Shown piece after piece: positions 38,271-47,955 of a DNA stretch of 64,000 bases. The stretch comes from Luteimonas salinisoli (GTDB lineage Bacteria > Pseudomonadota > Gammaproteobacteria > Xanthomonadales > Xanthomonadaceae). Location: positions 40,596-104,595 of the forward strand of contig NZ_JACCKA010000082.1 of assembly GCF_013425525.1 (NCBI RefSeq), in the 5' to 3' direction. Numbering within the stretch: position 1 is the stretch's first letter; each line of letters starts with the position of its first letter. The position numbers were made by a program, and so were the translations under genes. The notes under the pieces were generated by a model. The model made no database searches and had not been told where the DNA came from. It worked only from the letters and a program-made list of their open reading frames with translations.

Positions 38271-38627
38271 TCAGTACACGCGATAGCCGAGGGGCGCGAG
38301 CCGCGCGTCGAGCGCGGCGGTATCGTAGCCGCGCACCACGTCCTGGCCGATCACCGTCACCGGCACGCCGCGGGCGCCTAGCGCGCGCATGGCGCGGTCG
38401 CCCTCGGCGGTGTCGATGTCGAGCACGCGATAGCGCACGTTGGCCGGTTCGAAATCCTTCTGCTGCCGGCGGCAATACCCGCACCATTCTGCGGCGAGCA
38501 TGACGATGCCCTTCTCGCCGCTGGCGTTGCGCGGGTCGTCCGGATGCAGCTTGGCGGCCTCCGCGCTGCGAAAATGCAGGAACGCCCCGGCCCCGGCCAG
38601 TACCAACAGGATCATCAGCACGCGCAT
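38271..38627 (-). CDS. Exported thioredoxin/glutaredoxin-like protein
   Basis: 118 residues. A signal or anchor helix (MRVLMILLVLAGAGAFLHF) is followed by a thioredoxin-fold core with the redox pair in LAAEWCGYCRRQQKDF and the cis-Pro loop ARGVPVTVIG. The CGYC active site resembles glutaredoxins of the small exported type. Its partner is unknown. It is on the same strand 14 bp downstream of the aminotransferase gene, so likely co-transcribed with it. Confidence 0.8.
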   Translation of the reverse strand: MRVLMILLVLAGAGAFLHFRSAEAAKLHPDDPRNASGEKGIVMLAAEWCGYCRRQQKDFEPANVRYRVLDIDTAEGDRAMRALGARGVPVTVIGQDVVRGYDTAALDARLAPLGYRVY

Positions 38628-38641
38628 GGTGCGGCTCCGGC

Positions 38642-39841
38642 TCAGGCGAGTTCGGCGAAGAATTCCCGGATCCGCTCCAGCCCCGGGCCCAGTTGCGGCG
38701 TCGGGCAGGTGTAGCTGATCCGCATCGCCCGCGGCTCGCCGAACGCGGAGCCCGGAACGCAGGCCACGCCCTTGGCGTCCAGCAGCGCGGTGCAGAAATC
38801 GACGTCGTTGGCGATCTCCCGGCCCTGGTGGCGCTTGCCGAAGGCGACGCTGATGTCCGGGAACACGTAGAACGCGCCCTGCGGTCGCGGACAGACGATG
38901 CCGGGGATCGCGGTGAGCACCTCGAGCACCTGGTCGCGCTTGGCCTGGAACTCGGCGCACTTTTCGCGCGGCACGTCCTGCGGCCCCGACAGCGCGGCTA
39001 CGCCGGCGGCAGAGACGATCTCCGGCACGTTGGTGATGTGGTTGGAATTGAGCGTGGTGACCGCCTGCGCCACCGCTTCCGGCCCGGCCATCAGCCCCAG
39101 CCGCCAGCCGGGCATGCCGTAGGTCTTGGACAGCGAGTCGAGGAAGATCACCCGGTCGCGCAGCTCGGGGCGCGCGTGGACGAAGTTGTGATAGCCGACG
39201 CCGTCGAACACCATGCGGTTGTAGATGTCGTCGGTGATGATCCACGTCTCCGGGTACTTCACCAGCACGTCGGCCAGCGCGGCGATCTCCTCCTTCGTGT
39301 ACACCATCCCGGTCGGGTTGGACGGGTTGTTGAACAGAAAGACCCGCGGCTTCTTCTCCATCGCCGCGTCCAGCTGTGCAGGCGTCAGCTTGTAGTCCTG
39401 TTCGGCCGGACACGGCAGCAGCTGGATGTCGGCGTTGAGGATCTCGCCGACGTCGACGTAGCTGGTCCAGTACGGGGTCGGGAAGGCGAAGCCGTCGCCC
39501 TCGTCGAGCAGCGCCTCGGCCAGGTTGTAGATCAGGTGCTTGGCGCCGACGCCGGTGGCGCAGTTGGCGCGGGTATAGCCGTCGAGGCCGATCTCGGACA
39601 TGTGGCCCAGGAAGGCATCGAGCAGCGCATCGGCGCCGCGGTTGCTGCCGTACTGTCCCGAATCGTGCTCGAGGGCCTCGCGGGCGGCGGCGTAGACGTG
39701 TTCACCCGGCAGGAAGTTGGGCACGCCGATCGAGAAGCTGATGATGTCCCGGCCTTCGGCCTTCAGGCGCTTGGCCTTCTCGGCGACCTGCATGATGGCA
39801 CTGGGCTTGGCGCGACCAATGCGCCGGGCAAGCTGGGGCAT
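38642..39841 (-). CDS. Class I/II PLP aminotransferase (aspartate/alanine type)
   Basis: 399-residue fold-type I aminotransferase. PLP-binding lysine is in FLDSLSKTYGMPGWR, with NNPSNPTGMVY (substrate/cofactor Asn) and the C-terminal substrate arginine in MRISYTCP. The N-terminus PSAIMQVAEKAKRLKAEGRDIISFSIGVPNF is that of the AspC/AlaA-like aspartate transaminase Ib group. Substrate choice cannot be fixed from sequence alone. Its upstream gap is unusually long and full of palindromes. Confidence 0.88.
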   Translation of the reverse strand: MPQLARRIGRAKPSAIMQVAEKAKRLKAEGRDIISFSIGVPNFLPGEHVYAAAREALEHDSGQYGSNRGADALLDAFLGHMSEIGLDGYTRANCATGVGAKHLIYNLAEALLDEGDGFAFPTPYWTSYVDVGEILNADIQLLPCPAEQDYKLTPAQLDAAMEKKPRVFLFNNPSNPTGMVYTKEEIAALADVLVKYPETWIITDDIYNRMVFDGVGYHNFVHARPELRDRVIFLDSLSKTYGMPGWRLGLMAGPEAVAQAVTTLNSNHITNVPEIVSAAGVAALSGPQDVPREKCAEFQAKRDQVLEVLTAIPGIVCPRPQGAFYVFPDISVAFGKRHQGREIANDVDFCTALLDAKGVACVPGSAFGEPRAMRISYTCPTPQLGPGLERIREFFAELA

Positions 39842-40509
39842 CGCTGGACCTCTCGGGAAGGGCGGGAAGACGCGCGCGGACCGGGTCTGCTGCGGCGCGG
39901 AATTTTAGCATGGCCGCGCGGTGGGGCCGGGATGTCGGGAAGTCCGGCAACGTCGCTCTGATCCGGGGCCGCCCGCTGGGCGGCATGCCGTCTCCGCCGT
40001 CCCGGGCGTCCCAGCCATGTCGGCTGGAGGAAGCGGCGGGTTCGCGGGTTTCGGTGCCAGCGGCGCCCGGGCCGGAATAGGCTCCCCGGCTCGGTCGGGC
40101 CATCCATGGCCCGGCTCGCCGCCGCAGACCATCCATGGTCTGCTGTCCGCATATCCCGGCCCGGGCGCCGCATCGGTCATTCGCTTTCGGATTTCCGGCA
40201 GCCCATTCCTCCGAAGCCGACCAACATCTCAGCGGGAGTCGCGCCGGGGGTGTTGCGGAGAGCTGCACATGGATGTGCAGCGGCCCTGAGTCCGGCCATG
40301 GATGGCCGGACCGAAGGGCGTAGCAACACCCCCGGCGCGGCTCACGCCCCGCACAGCCAACCGAAGGCGCTCGGGGGATCTGTCAAACAGCGGCTATTCG
40401 CTGGCGCACCCCGACACAGACCCCGCAACGGAAAGGACTGCCTGGTGCTGAAATGCCTCCGGGGCAACCGCCTTCCGCAAAGGAGAGGCGGAGCCGTGCG
40501 CCATTGACT
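39842..40509. repeat. 668-bp gap packed with CATCCATG-core palindromes
   Basis: No gene is supported. Several short perfect hairpins share the core CAT-CC-ATG (or CAT-GG-ATG) with different flanking arms: CGGGCCAT/ATGGCCCG (40096-40113), CAGACCAT/ATGGTCTG (40125-40142), GCTGCACAT/ATGTGCAGC (40262-40281) and CCGGCCAT/ATGGCCGG (40292-40309). The last two are enclosed by a 21-bp inverted repeat (40236-40256 with 40323-40343) with one mismatch. Such arms with exchanged bases but kept pairing suggest a structured, mobile or RNA-level element related to the repeats in the ribosomal operons. Confidence 0.7.
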
Positions 40510-41004
40510 TCAGGCCGCGAGGATCTTGTTCCACTCGGCCACGCGATCTGCCCGCGCCGCGAGTGCCGCCTCGGCGTCGCCCTCGATCTTCACCGACTTG
40601 ATGGCATCGCCCTGCTTCACCGCGTCCACCACCTCCAGGCCCTCGGTGACCTTACCGAAGACGGTGTGCTTGCCGTCCAGCCAGTCGGTCTTGATATGGG
40701 TGATGAAGAACTGGCTGCCGTTGGTGTCCGGGCCGGCGTTGGCCATCGACAGCACCCCGCGCTCGTGGCGGACGCCGTTGCCGGTCTCGTCCTCGAACTT
40801 GTATCCGGGGCCGCCCCGGCCGGAGCCCTCCGGGCAGCCACCCTGGATCATGAAATCCGGGATCACCCGGTGGAAGCCCAGCCCGTCGTAGAACCCGCGC
40901 CGGGCAAGATTGACGAAGTTGGCCACCGTCAGCGGGGCCTTGTCGGGGTACAGCTCGACCTTGATCTGGCCACGATCGGTGTCGAAAACGGCATTCAGGG
41001 ACAT
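40510..41004 (-). CDS. ppiB: Cyclophilin-type peptidyl-prolyl cis-trans isomerase
   Basis: 164 residues, the size of E. coli PpiB, without a signal peptide, so cytoplasmic. Catalytic Arg is in [14 protein letters not shown], and [24 protein letters not shown] is the cyclophilin core with the Trp and His that line the proline pocket. The enzyme speeds prolyl-bond isomerisation during folding. It is divergent from typA. Confidence 0.95.
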   Translation of the reverse strand: MSLNAVFDTDRGQIKVELYPDKAPLTVANFVNLARRGFYDGLGFHRVIPDFMIQGGCPEGSGRGGPGYKFEDETGNGVRHERGVLSMANAGPDTNGSQFFITHIKTDWLDGKHTVFGKVTEGLEVVDAVKQGDAIKSVKIEGDAEAALAARADRVAEWNKILAA

Positions 41005-41107
41005 GTCGGATCCTCAGCTGGGGACGAAGAAATCGGGGTCTGGAACCAGATGCGGGGCCCGGAGCCCCGATTCAACCGCGGGCCGGGATTGACGCAGCGC
41101 AACACGC

Positions 41108-41113
41108 TATAAT
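41108..41113 (+). promoter_or_regulatory. -10 element of typA promoter
   Basis: Perfect TATAAT 60 bp before ATG 41173. TTGACG lies upstream but only 13 bp away, too close for a standard -35, so either the spacing is unusual or another element is used. The gap is divergent with ppiB. Confidence 0.5.
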
Positions 41114-41172
41114 ACCCGGCTTCCTCCACTTCCCTACCGCGCCCTGCCCCACCGCACCGGCGCGCCTCGCCC

Positions 41173-43029
41173 ATGTCCGCACCCATGTCCATCGAACGCC
41201 TGCGCAATATCGCCATCGTCGCCCACGTCGACCACGGCAAGACCACCCTCGTCGATCAGCTGCTCAAGCAATCGGGCACCCTGAGCGATCGCGCCGTCGT
41301 CCCCGACCGGGTGATGGACAGCAACGACCTCGAGAAGGAGCGTGGCATCACGATCCTCTCCAAGAACACCGCCATCCGCTGGACCGACAAGGACGGCCAG
41401 GTCTGGCGCATCAACATCGTCGACACCCCGGGCCACGCCGACTTCGGCGGCGAGGTCGAACGGGTACTGTCGATGGTCGACTCGGTGTTGATCCTGGTCG
41501 ACGCCATGGACGGGCCGATGCCTCAGACCCGATTCGTCACCCAGAAGGCGTTTGCGATGGGTTTCAAGCCGATCGTCGTGGTCAACAAGGTCGACCGCCC
41601 CGGCGCCCGGCCGAGTTGGGTACTCGACCAGACCTTCGACCTGTTCGACCGCCTCGGCGCCAACGACGACCAGCTCGACTTCACCACCGTCTATGCCTCG
41701 GGCCTGCAGGGCTACGCCGGGCCGACCGAGGACGTTCGCGAAGGCGACATGACCCACCTGTTCGAGACCATCTGCGAGCACGTCCCCGCGCCGCCGGTCG
41801 ATCCGGACGGCCCGTTCCAGATGCGCGTGACCAGCCTCGACTACAACAACTACGTCGGCATCATCGGCGTGGGCCGCATCCAGCGCGGCAAGGTCAGGAC
41901 CAACCAGCAGGTCACCGTGGTCGACCGCGAGGGCAAGACCCGCAACGCCAAGGTGCTGCAGGTGCTCGGCTTCATGGGCCTGGAGCGCATCGAAGTATCG
42001 CAGGCCCAGGCCGGCGACATCATCGCCTTCAGCGGCATCGAAGGAATCGGCATCTCCGACACGCTGTGCGACCCCGCCGCGGTCGAGCAGTTGCCGGTGC
42101 TGGCGGTCGACGAGCCCACCATCTCGATGACCTTCCAGGTCAACGACTCGCCGTTCGCCGGGGTCAAGGACCGCAGCGGCGGCAAGTTCCTGACCTCGCG
42201 CCAGCTGCGCGATCGCCTCACCCGCGAGACCCAGCACAACGTCGCGCTGAAAGTCGAGGACACCGCCGATGCCGACAAGTTCAAGGTCTCCGGCCGCGGC
42301 GAGCTGCACCTGTCGATCCTGATCGAAACCATGCGCAGAGAAGGCTACGAACTGGCGGTATCGCGCCCCGAGGTGATCGTGCGCGAGATCGACGGCGTGA
42401 AACAGGAGCCGTACGAGCAGCTCGTCGTCGACATGGAGGAGCAGTTCCAGGGCGGCGTGATGGGACGCCTGGGCGAGCGCAAGGCGCAGCTGCAGAACAT
42501 GGAGCCCGACGGCAAGGGGCGCGCGCGCCTGGAGTTCATCATCCCGGCGCGCGGGCTGATCGGCTTCCAGACCGAGTTCCGCACCCTCACCGCCGGGACC
42601 GGCCTGCTGTTCCACGTGTTCGACCACTACGGCCCGCGCGCCGAGGGCGAGATCGGCCAGCGCATCAACGGCGTGCTGATCTCCAACGGCACCGGGCCGT
42701 CGCCGGCCTATGCGCAGATCGCGATGCAGGAGCGCGGCCGGCTGTTCATCGAGCCGGGCGAGGAGATCTACGAGGGCCAGATCGTCGGCATCAACTCGAA
42801 GGACAACGATCTCACCGTCAATGCGCTGCGCGGCAAGCAGCTCACCAACTTCCGCGCGTCCGGCAAGGACCAGGACGAAGGGCTGATCCCGCCGATCAAG
42901 CTGTCGCTGGAGCAGGCGCTCGAGTTCATCGACGACGACGAACTGGTCGAGGTGACCCCGAAGCAGATCCGCCTGCGCAAGAAGCTGCGCACCGAGGTCG
43001 ACCGCAAGCGCGCCAGCCGCGCCGCCTGA
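41173..43029 (+). CDS. typA: Ribosome-associated GTPase BipA/TypA
   Basis: 618-residue translational GTPase. G1 is [11 protein letters not shown]2 sits in ERGITIL, G3 is DTPGHADF, G4 is NKVDRPGA, followed by an EF-G-like domain II, domain III-V fold and the BipA-specific C-terminus with [21 protein letters not shown]. It binds 70S ribosomes and aids assembly and translation under stress and cold. ATG 41173 is used; ATG 41185 ([10 protein letters not shown]) is also plausible and fits shorter homologues. thpR follows after 7 bp. Confidence 0.96.
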   Translation: MSAPMSIERLRNIAIVAHVDHGKTTLVDQLLKQSGTLSDRAVVPDRVMDSNDLEKERGITILSKNTAIRWTDKDGQVWRINIVDTPGHADFGGEVERVLSMVDSVLILVDAMDGPMPQTRFVTQKAFAMGFKPIVVVNKVDRPGARPSWVLDQTFDLFDRLGANDDQLDFTTVYASGLQGYAGPTEDVREGDMTHLFETICEHVPAPPVDPDGPFQMRVTSLDYNNYVGIIGVGRIQRGKVRTNQQVTVVDREGKTRNAKVLQVLGFMGLERIEVSQAQAGDIIAFSGIEGIGISDTLCDPAAVEQLPVLAVDEPTISMTFQVNDSPFAGVKDRSGGKFLTSRQLRDRLTRETQHNVALKVEDTADADKFKVSGRGELHLSILIETMRREGYELAVSRPEVIVREIDGVKQEPYEQLVVDMEEQFQGGVMGRLGERKAQLQNMEPDGKGRARLEFIIPARGLIGFQTEFRTLTAGTGLLFHVFDHYGPRAEGEIGQRINGVLISNGTGPSPAYAQIAMQERGRLFIEPGEEIYEGQIVGINSKDNDLTVNALRGKQLTNFRASGKDQDEGLIPPIKLSLEQALEFIDDDELVEVTPKQIRLRKKLRTEVDRKRASRAA

Positions 43030-43036
43030 GCCCGCC

Positions 43037-43597
43037 GTGAGCGTGTTCGTCGCCTGGATGCCGGACGACGACGCGCTCGATGCGCTCACCGCGCTGCGCG
43101 CCTCCGTCGTCGACGCGGCGCCGGAGACCGCGCGCCTGGAATGGCGCCGGCGCCGCCAGCTGCACATGACGCTGCGCTACCTGTACGGCGGGCTGCCGGC
43201 CGATCCCGGGCCGCTCTACGCCGGGATGGCCGCGATCGCGGCGCGCACCCGACGCATCGACCTGGTCTTCGATCGCGTCGAGGCCTGGAGCAACGTACTG
43301 GTGGCGTGCCCGGCGCCGCATTCCCGGCTCGACGGGCTGTTCGCGGACGCCGATGCCGTCGCCGTGGCGTGCGGCGACCGGCCCGAACCGAAACCGCCGA
43401 AGCCGCACGTCACCCTCGCCTACCTGCCCCGCGCGCCGGGCGCCCTGCCCGGCACCGGGCTGCCGCGGGCCCCGTCGCCGCTTCCGTTTGAGACCTGCGT
43501 GGGACGCGTCGCGCTCGCCCGGACCGCCCCCGGCGGCTACGAGACGCCGGACTGGTGGCCGCTGCAGGACCCACCGCTGCCCACCTCCCCGGACTGA
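43037..43597 (+). CDS. thpR: 2'-5' RNA ligase family / RNA 2',3'-cyclic phosphodiesterase
   Basis: 186 residues with the two family HxT motifs, LHMTLRYL (near residue 43) and PHVTLAYL (near residue 123), which form the 2H active site. Members open 2',3'-cyclic phosphates at RNA ends. Start is GTG 43037, 7 bp after the typA stop, so the two genes are probably co-transcribed. No other start fits better. Confidence 0.88.
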   Translation: MSVFVAWMPDDDALDALTALRASVVDAAPETARLEWRRRRQLHMTLRYLYGGLPADPGPLYAGMAAIAARTRRIDLVFDRVEAWSNVLVACPAPHSRLDGLFADADAVAVACGDRPEPKPPKPHVTLAYLPRAPGALPGTGLPRAPSPLPFETCVGRVALARTAPGGYETPDWWPLQDPPLPTSPD

Positions 43598-43678
43598 GCG
43601 CACCCACGACGACCGGTCCGATGTTGCGCGGCCCGGCAGCGCGCGCGATGCTGCTCGCCGGTCCCCCGGGAATGCCGC

Positions 43679-45334
43679 ATGCGATCCCTTCCGTCAGCGG
43701 CCCTGCTGCGCACCGGCTGGATGCTCCTGGGCTGCGCCCTCCTCGGCGCCTGCGAGCGCCAGCCCAGTCCCACCTCGGCCTCCAGCGCCGAGGCGCCCGG
43801 GGCCGAACGGGGCCCGGCCGGGACCGCGCCGTTCGCCTTCGCCGAACTCGAGGTCGCCGAACTGCAGGCGCGCATGGCACGCGGCGAGCTGGACAGCCGC
43901 ACCCTCACCCGCGCCTATCTCGACCGCATCGCGGCGATCGACCACGCAGGGCCGACCCTGCGCGCGGTGATCGAACTCAATCCGGATGCGCTCGACGAAG
44001 CCGATGTGCGCGACGCGGAGCGCGCCGCCGGCCGGCCACGCGGCCCGCTGCACGGCATCCCGGTGCTGCTCAAGGACAACATCGACGCCACCCCGATGGC
44101 GAACTCGGCCGGTTCGCTGGCCCTGGCCGGCCACCGTCCGGCGCGCGACGCCTTCCTGGTGCGCCGGCTGCGAGACGCCGGCGCCGTGCTCCTCGGCAAG
44201 ACCAACCTCAGCGAGTGGGCCAACTTCCGCTCCAGCCGCTCCACTTCGGGCTGGAGTGCGCGCGGCGGCCAGACCCGCAACCCCTACGTGCTCGACCGCA
44301 GCCCGTGCGGATCGAGTTCCGGCAGCGCGGTGGCGGTGGCGGCCAGCCTCGCCGCGGTGGCGATCGGCACCGAGACCGACGGCAGCATCCTGTGCCCGGC
44401 CGCGGTCAACGGCCTGGTCGGGATCAAGCCCACCGTCGGCCTGGTCAGCCGCGACGGCATCATTCCGATCGCCGCGTCCCAGGACACCGCCGGTCCGATG
44501 GCGCGCAGCGTGGCGGACGCCGCGGTGTTGCTGGCGGCGATGGCCGGGCCCGACCCGGCCGATCCCGCGACCGGGGGCACCGGCCGGCCGCCGCCCGTGG
44601 ACTACGTCGTCCACCTGCGCGCCGACGGCCTGCACGGCGCGCGCATCGGGATCCTGCGCGAGCATGGGGTCGACGCGCAGCCCGACGTCGACGCCGCCTT
44701 CGAGCGCGCGATCGGCACCCTGCAGGCGGCCGGCGCGACCGTCGTCGAGGCCCGGATCGCCACCGCCGGCGAATGGTCGGACGACGAGTTCACGGTGCTG
44801 CTGCACGAGTTCCGGGACGGCCTGGAGCGCTACCTCGACTCGCGTCAGGCGCCGGTACGCGATCTCCCCGCCATCGTCGCCTTCAATCACGACCATGCGG
44901 CGCAAGAGCTCCCGTGGTTCGGCCAGGAACTGCTCGAACGCGCCGCCGCGACGCCGGGGCTCGACGATCCGGCCTATCGTCGGGCGCGCGACCGCGCCCG
45001 GCGGCTCGCCCGCGAACAGGGCCTGGAGGCCGCGCTGCGCGACGGCCGTCTGGACGCCCTGGTGGCGCCGACCGTCGGCCCGGCATGGCCGATCGATCCG
45101 GTCAACGGCGACAACTTCACCGGCGCCGGGTATGGCGTGGCCGCGGTGGCCGGCACGCCGTCCATCACCGTGCCGATGGGGGACAGCCACGGTTTGCCGC
45201 TGGGCATCGTCTTCCTCGGCCCGGCCTGGAGCGAGGGCCGGCTGATCGAACTGGCCTACGCCTTCGAGCGCCTGTCCGCGGCGCGCGCGGCGCCGCGCTT
45301 CCTGGCCACCGTGTCGATTCCCGCGCCGGAGTGA
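43679..45334 (+). CDS. Amidase-signature lipoprotein, peptide amidase-like
   Basis: 551 residues. The signal [23 protein letters not shown] ends in a lipobox, so it is lipid-anchored and works in the periplasm. The Ser-cisSer-Lys triad of the amidase signature family is visible as LLKDNID (Lys), [12 protein letters not shown] (cis-Ser) and [11 protein letters not shown] (Ser nucleophile). The nearest characterised relative I can recall from this lineage is the peptide amidase of Stenotrophomonas, which removes C-terminal amides; that assignment is by resemblance. GatA itself is excluded by the lipoprotein signal and lone location. Confidence 0.88.
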   Translation: MRSLPSAALLRTGWMLLGCALLGACERQPSPTSASSAEAPGAERGPAGTAPFAFAELEVAELQARMARGELDSRTLTRAYLDRIAAIDHAGPTLRAVIELNPDALDEADVRDAERAAGRPRGPLHGIPVLLKDNIDATPMANSAGSLALAGHRPARDAFLVRRLRDAGAVLLGKTNLSEWANFRSSRSTSGWSARGGQTRNPYVLDRSPCGSSSGSAVAVAASLAAVAIGTETDGSILCPAAVNGLVGIKPTVGLVSRDGIIPIAASQDTAGPMARSVADAAVLLAAMAGPDPADPATGGTGRPPPVDYVVHLRADGLHGARIGILREHGVDAQPDVDAAFERAIGTLQAAGATVVEARIATAGEWSDDEFTVLLHEFRDGLERYLDSRQAPVRDLPAIVAFNHDHAAQELPWFGQELLERAAATPGLDDPAYRRARDRARRLAREQGLEAALRDGRLDALVAPTVGPAWPIDPVNGDNFTGAGYGVAAVAGTPSITVPMGDSHGLPLGIVFLGPAWSEGRLIELAYAFERLSAARAAPRFLATVSIPAPE

Positions 45335-45338
45335 ACGG

Positions 45339-46733
45339 TCAGCGCGCCGCCGGCGCGGCGACCTGGTTCTGCTTGTGCACGATCGCCATCGCGATCTCCA
45401 GCGCCTGTTCGTAGTTGAGCCGCGGATCGACCGAGGAGCGGTAGGCGCGCGCCAGGTCGAGATCGGTCAGGTCGCGGGCACCGCCGGTGCATTCGGTCAC
45501 GTCCTCGCCGGTCAGCTCCAGGTGCACACCGCCCAGGCGCGTGCCCGCGGCGGCATGCAGGTCGAACGCCTGCTCCACCTCGCCGCGGATGTTGTCGAAG
45601 CGCCGGGTCTTGTAGCCGTTGCTGGTCGATTCGGTGTTGCCGTGCATGGGGTCGCAGATCCACAGCACCCGGCGGCCCTCGCGCCTGACCGCATCGAGCA
45701 GTGCAGGCAGGCGCTCGGCGATGCGGCTGGCGCCCATGCGGTGGATCAGCGCCAGCCGGCCCGGCTCGTCGTCCGGATTGAGCGTATCGATCAGGCGCAG
45801 CAGCTCGTCGGAGGTCACCGACGGGCCGATCTTGACCGCGACCGGATTGCGGATCCCGCGGAAATACTCGGTATGCGCGCCTTCCAGCGCGGCGGTGCGC
45901 ATGCCGATCCAGGGGAAATGCGTGCTGAGGTTGAACCAGCCCCACTGCCGCGGCACCTGCCGGGTCTGCGCCTCCTCGTAGGGCAGCAGCAACGCCTCGT
46001 GCGAGGTGTAGAAGTCCACCCGGTTGAGGTTGTAGACCTCGCTGCCCGACAGCGTCTCCATGAAGCGCACCGCGTCGCCGATGCTGGCGACCATGCGGTG
46101 GTAGTCGGCCGCCAGCGGCGAGTGCCCCACCCAGTCCAGGTTCCAGTACTCGGGATGGTGCAGGTCGGCGAAGCCGCCGTCGATCAGCGACCGGGTGAAG
46201 TTCATGGTCATCGCCGAGCGCGCATGCGCCTTGACCATGCGCCGCGGGTCCGGGGTGCGCGCTTGCGGCGTGAACTCCGGGCCGTTGACCATGTCGCCGC
46301 GGTAGCTGGGCAGGGTGACGCCGTCGCGGGTCTCGGTGTCGGCGGAGCGCGGCTTGGCGTACTGGCCGGCGAAGCGCCCCACCCGCACCACGGGCAGGCG
46401 CAGGCCGTGCACCAGCACCAGGCTCATCTGCAGCAGCACCTTGAGCCGGTTGGAAATCAGCTCCGAGCTGCAGTCGGCGAAATTCTCGGCGCAGTCGCCG
46501 CCCTGCAGCAGGAAGCGCTTGCCTTCCTGGGCCTCGGCGAGCTGCTGCTTGAGGGCGAGGATCTCCCAGGACGTGACCAGCGGCGGCAATGCCTGCAGCT
46601 CTTCCTGCACCGCCGCCAGGGCGGCGGCGTCGGGATAGGTCGGCAGTTGCAGCGCCGGACGCCTGCGCCAGCTGTCCGGGCTCCAGTCGGCTGGAAGGTT
46701 CACGGCGCGGAGGTTGCGTTCTGGCTGCGGCAT
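45339..46733 (-). CDS. 3-deoxy-7-phosphoheptulonate synthase, class II
   Basis: 464-residue type II (plant-like) DAHP synthase, which condenses phosphoenolpyruvate and erythrose 4-phosphate at the head of aromatic amino acid synthesis. Family stretches include LLQGGDCAENFAD (metal-binding Cys), GRFAGQYAKPRS, HRMGASRI, ICDPMHGNT and the C-terminal YRSSVDPRLNYEQALE. It is convergent with the amidase (4 bp apart) and clearly different from AroG/F/H type I enzymes. Type II enzymes also occur in secondary metabolite clusters, but no such cluster is here. Confidence 0.95.
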   Translation of the reverse strand: MPQPERNLRAVNLPADWSPDSWRRRPALQLPTYPDAAALAAVQEELQALPPLVTSWEILALKQQLAEAQEGKRFLLQGGDCAENFADCSSELISNRLKVLLQMSLVLVHGLRLPVVRVGRFAGQYAKPRSADTETRDGVTLPSYRGDMVNGPEFTPQARTPDPRRMVKAHARSAMTMNFTRSLIDGGFADLHHPEYWNLDWVGHSPLAADYHRMVASIGDAVRFMETLSGSEVYNLNRVDFYTSHEALLLPYEEAQTRQVPRQWGWFNLSTHFPWIGMRTAALEGAHTEYFRGIRNPVAVKIGPSVTSDELLRLIDTLNPDDEPGRLALIHRMGASRIAERLPALLDAVRREGRRVLWICDPMHGNTESTSNGYKTRRFDNIRGEVEQAFDLHAAAGTRLGGVHLELTGEDVTECTGGARDLTDLDLARAYRSSVDPRLNYEQALEIAMAIVHKQNQVAAPAAR

Positions 46734-46812
46734 GGTCTGGACCCGGCTTGGTCCGTCATCATGCCAGACTGCTGCACCGCGTCAATTTCGCCTGCAACCG
46801 TTGCCGGACGGC

Positions 46813-47319
46813 TCAGCGCCGGCGCCGGAACGCCGCATGCAGCGCCCAGGCGCCCAGCAGGACGAACCAGACCAGGCTCCAGGCCGGCATCGACAGGCCC
46901 AGGAAGGTCCAGTCGACCAGGCCGCAGTCGCCGGTTCCGGTCAGCACCTTGCGGATCAGGCTGCCGGTCGACATGGTCTGGCGCATGAAGTCCAGCGGCG
47001 GGCCGCAGGCGGGGATCTCGGGGGGGAACAGCTGGATCCAGGTGTGGCGCCCGGCAATGCCGATGCCCACCGCGGCGGCAGCGAAGGCAAGTCCCCCGTA
47101 AAGCCTGCGCCCCACGACGCCGCGCGGTGCATGCAGCCCGCCGACCAGCAGCACCAGGCCGAGTCCAGCGAAGGCGATCCGCTGGAAGATGCACAGCGGG
47201 CAGGGCTCGAGCCCCCACTGCAGCTGGGAGTAGATCGCGAATCCGATGAGCGCCGCGCAGGCCGCGGCGGCGATCAGGAACTGGGCGCGGAAGGACCAGC
47301 GCAAGGGGTTCGTCTGCAT
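46813..47319 (-). CDS. dsbB: Disulfide bond formation protein B
   Basis: 168-residue inner-membrane protein with four membrane helices that reoxidises DsbA and passes electrons to quinone. The first redox pair is Cys40-Cys43 in LEPCPLCIFQR; the second pair is Cys107 (EIPACGPP) and Cys134 (GTGDCGL). ATG 47319 begins directly ahead of helix 1; the longer in-frame sequence upstream is read-through of the rplQ terminator. Confidence 0.95.
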   Translation of the reverse strand: MQTNPLRWSFRAQFLIAAAACAALIGFAIYSQLQWGLEPCPLCIFQRIAFAGLGLVLLVGGLHAPRGVVGRRLYGGLAFAAAAVGIGIAGRHTWIQLFPPEIPACGPPLDFMRQTMSTGSLIRKVLTGTGDCGLVDWTFLGLSMPAWSLVWFVLLGAWALHAAFRRRR

Positions 47320-47333
47320 CGGCGCAAGATAGC

Positions 47334-47359
47334 AAAAACCCCGGCGCGTGGCCGGGGTT
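47334..47359 (-). terminator. Terminator after rplQ
   Basis: 9-bp stem AACCCCGGC/GCCGGGGTT (47337-47345 and 47351-47359) followed on the minus strand by a T-run (AAAAA at 47334-47338 on plus). It ends the alpha operon 40 bp past rplQ and just before dsbB, which is thus separate. Confidence 0.9.
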
Positions 47360-47398
47360 CTGCGGGACCTGTCGTCGGGCGGAAGGACCGCCCGGCGC

Positions 47399-47779
47399 CT
47401 ACTCGGCGGCGTCGGCGGCCACCGGACGGTCGACCAGCTCCACGTACGCCATCGGCGCGTTGTCGCCGTCGCGGAAGCCGCACTTGAGGATACGCAGGTA
47501 GCCGCCCGGGCGTGCACGGTAGCGCGGCCCCAGCTCGACGAACAGCTTGCCGACCGCTTCCTTGTCGCGCAGGCGCGCGAACGCCAGGCGGCGGTTGGCC
47601 ACGCCGTCGTTCTTGCTGATGGTGATCAGCGGCTCTGCGACCCGACGCAGTTCCTTCGCCTTCGGCAGCGTGGTGCGGATCATCTCGTGCTTGAACAGCG
47701 ACGCCGCCATGTTGCGGAACATCGCTTCGCGATGGGCGCTGGTGCGGTTGAATTTGCGTCCGGCTTTCTGGTGGCGCAT
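47399..47779 (-). CDS. rplQ: 50S ribosomal protein L17
   Basis: 126 residues; the N-terminus [20 protein letters not shown] is diagnostic. L17 lines the exit tunnel of the large subunit. It is the last gene of the alpha operon and is followed by a clear terminator. The 176-bp gap to rpoA upstream is much longer than usual for this gene pair and holds a structured repeat. Confidence 0.98.
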   Translation of the reverse strand: MRHQKAGRKFNRTSAHREAMFRNMAASLFKHEMIRTTLPKAKELRRVAEPLITISKNDGVANRRLAFARLRDKEAVGKLFVELGPRYRARPGGYLRILKCGFRDGDNAPMAYVELVDRPVAADAAE

Positions 47780-47845
47780 GGTCTTGGTTCCTGAATTTGT
47801 CTCGGATGACGACGCCCAACGCGCGCCTCTCGAATTCTATGCCTT

Positions 47846-47955
47846 GCCATCCATGGCGGAGCGAAGCTGGCTTCGGATCGTCCTGCCCGGCCATCCATGG
47901 CCGGGCGTTCGCGACCGCAGCCGATGCCGATAGGGCATCGGCTAGACGCGGTCGC
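47846..47955 (-). repeat. Three-hairpin repeat, copy in rpoA-rplQ gap
   Basis: Hairpin i: GCCAT-CC-ATGGC (47846-47857). Hairpin ii: CCCGGCCAT-CC-ATGGCCGGG (47886-47905). Hairpin iii: outer arms GCGACCGC/GCGGTCGC and inner arms AGCCGATGCC/GGCATCGGCT around loop GATAG (47911-47955), with an unpaired AGAC after the inner stem. Between i and ii stands the conserved GGCTTCGGATCGTCC. In the direction of transcription, stem iii comes first, directly after the rpoA stop at 47956. Confidence 0.85.

Noticed and set aside
41089..41113. TTGACG plus TATAAT as a standard sigma-70 promoter for typA
   Set aside because: Spacing is only 13 bp, too short for a normal -35/-10 pair; only the -10 was kept.
47911..47955. 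Hairpin iii as an intrinsic terminator between rpoA and rplQ
   Set aside because: No T-run follows, and the same hairpin stands inside essential operons ahead of genes that must be transcribed; a clear terminator occurs only after rplQ.
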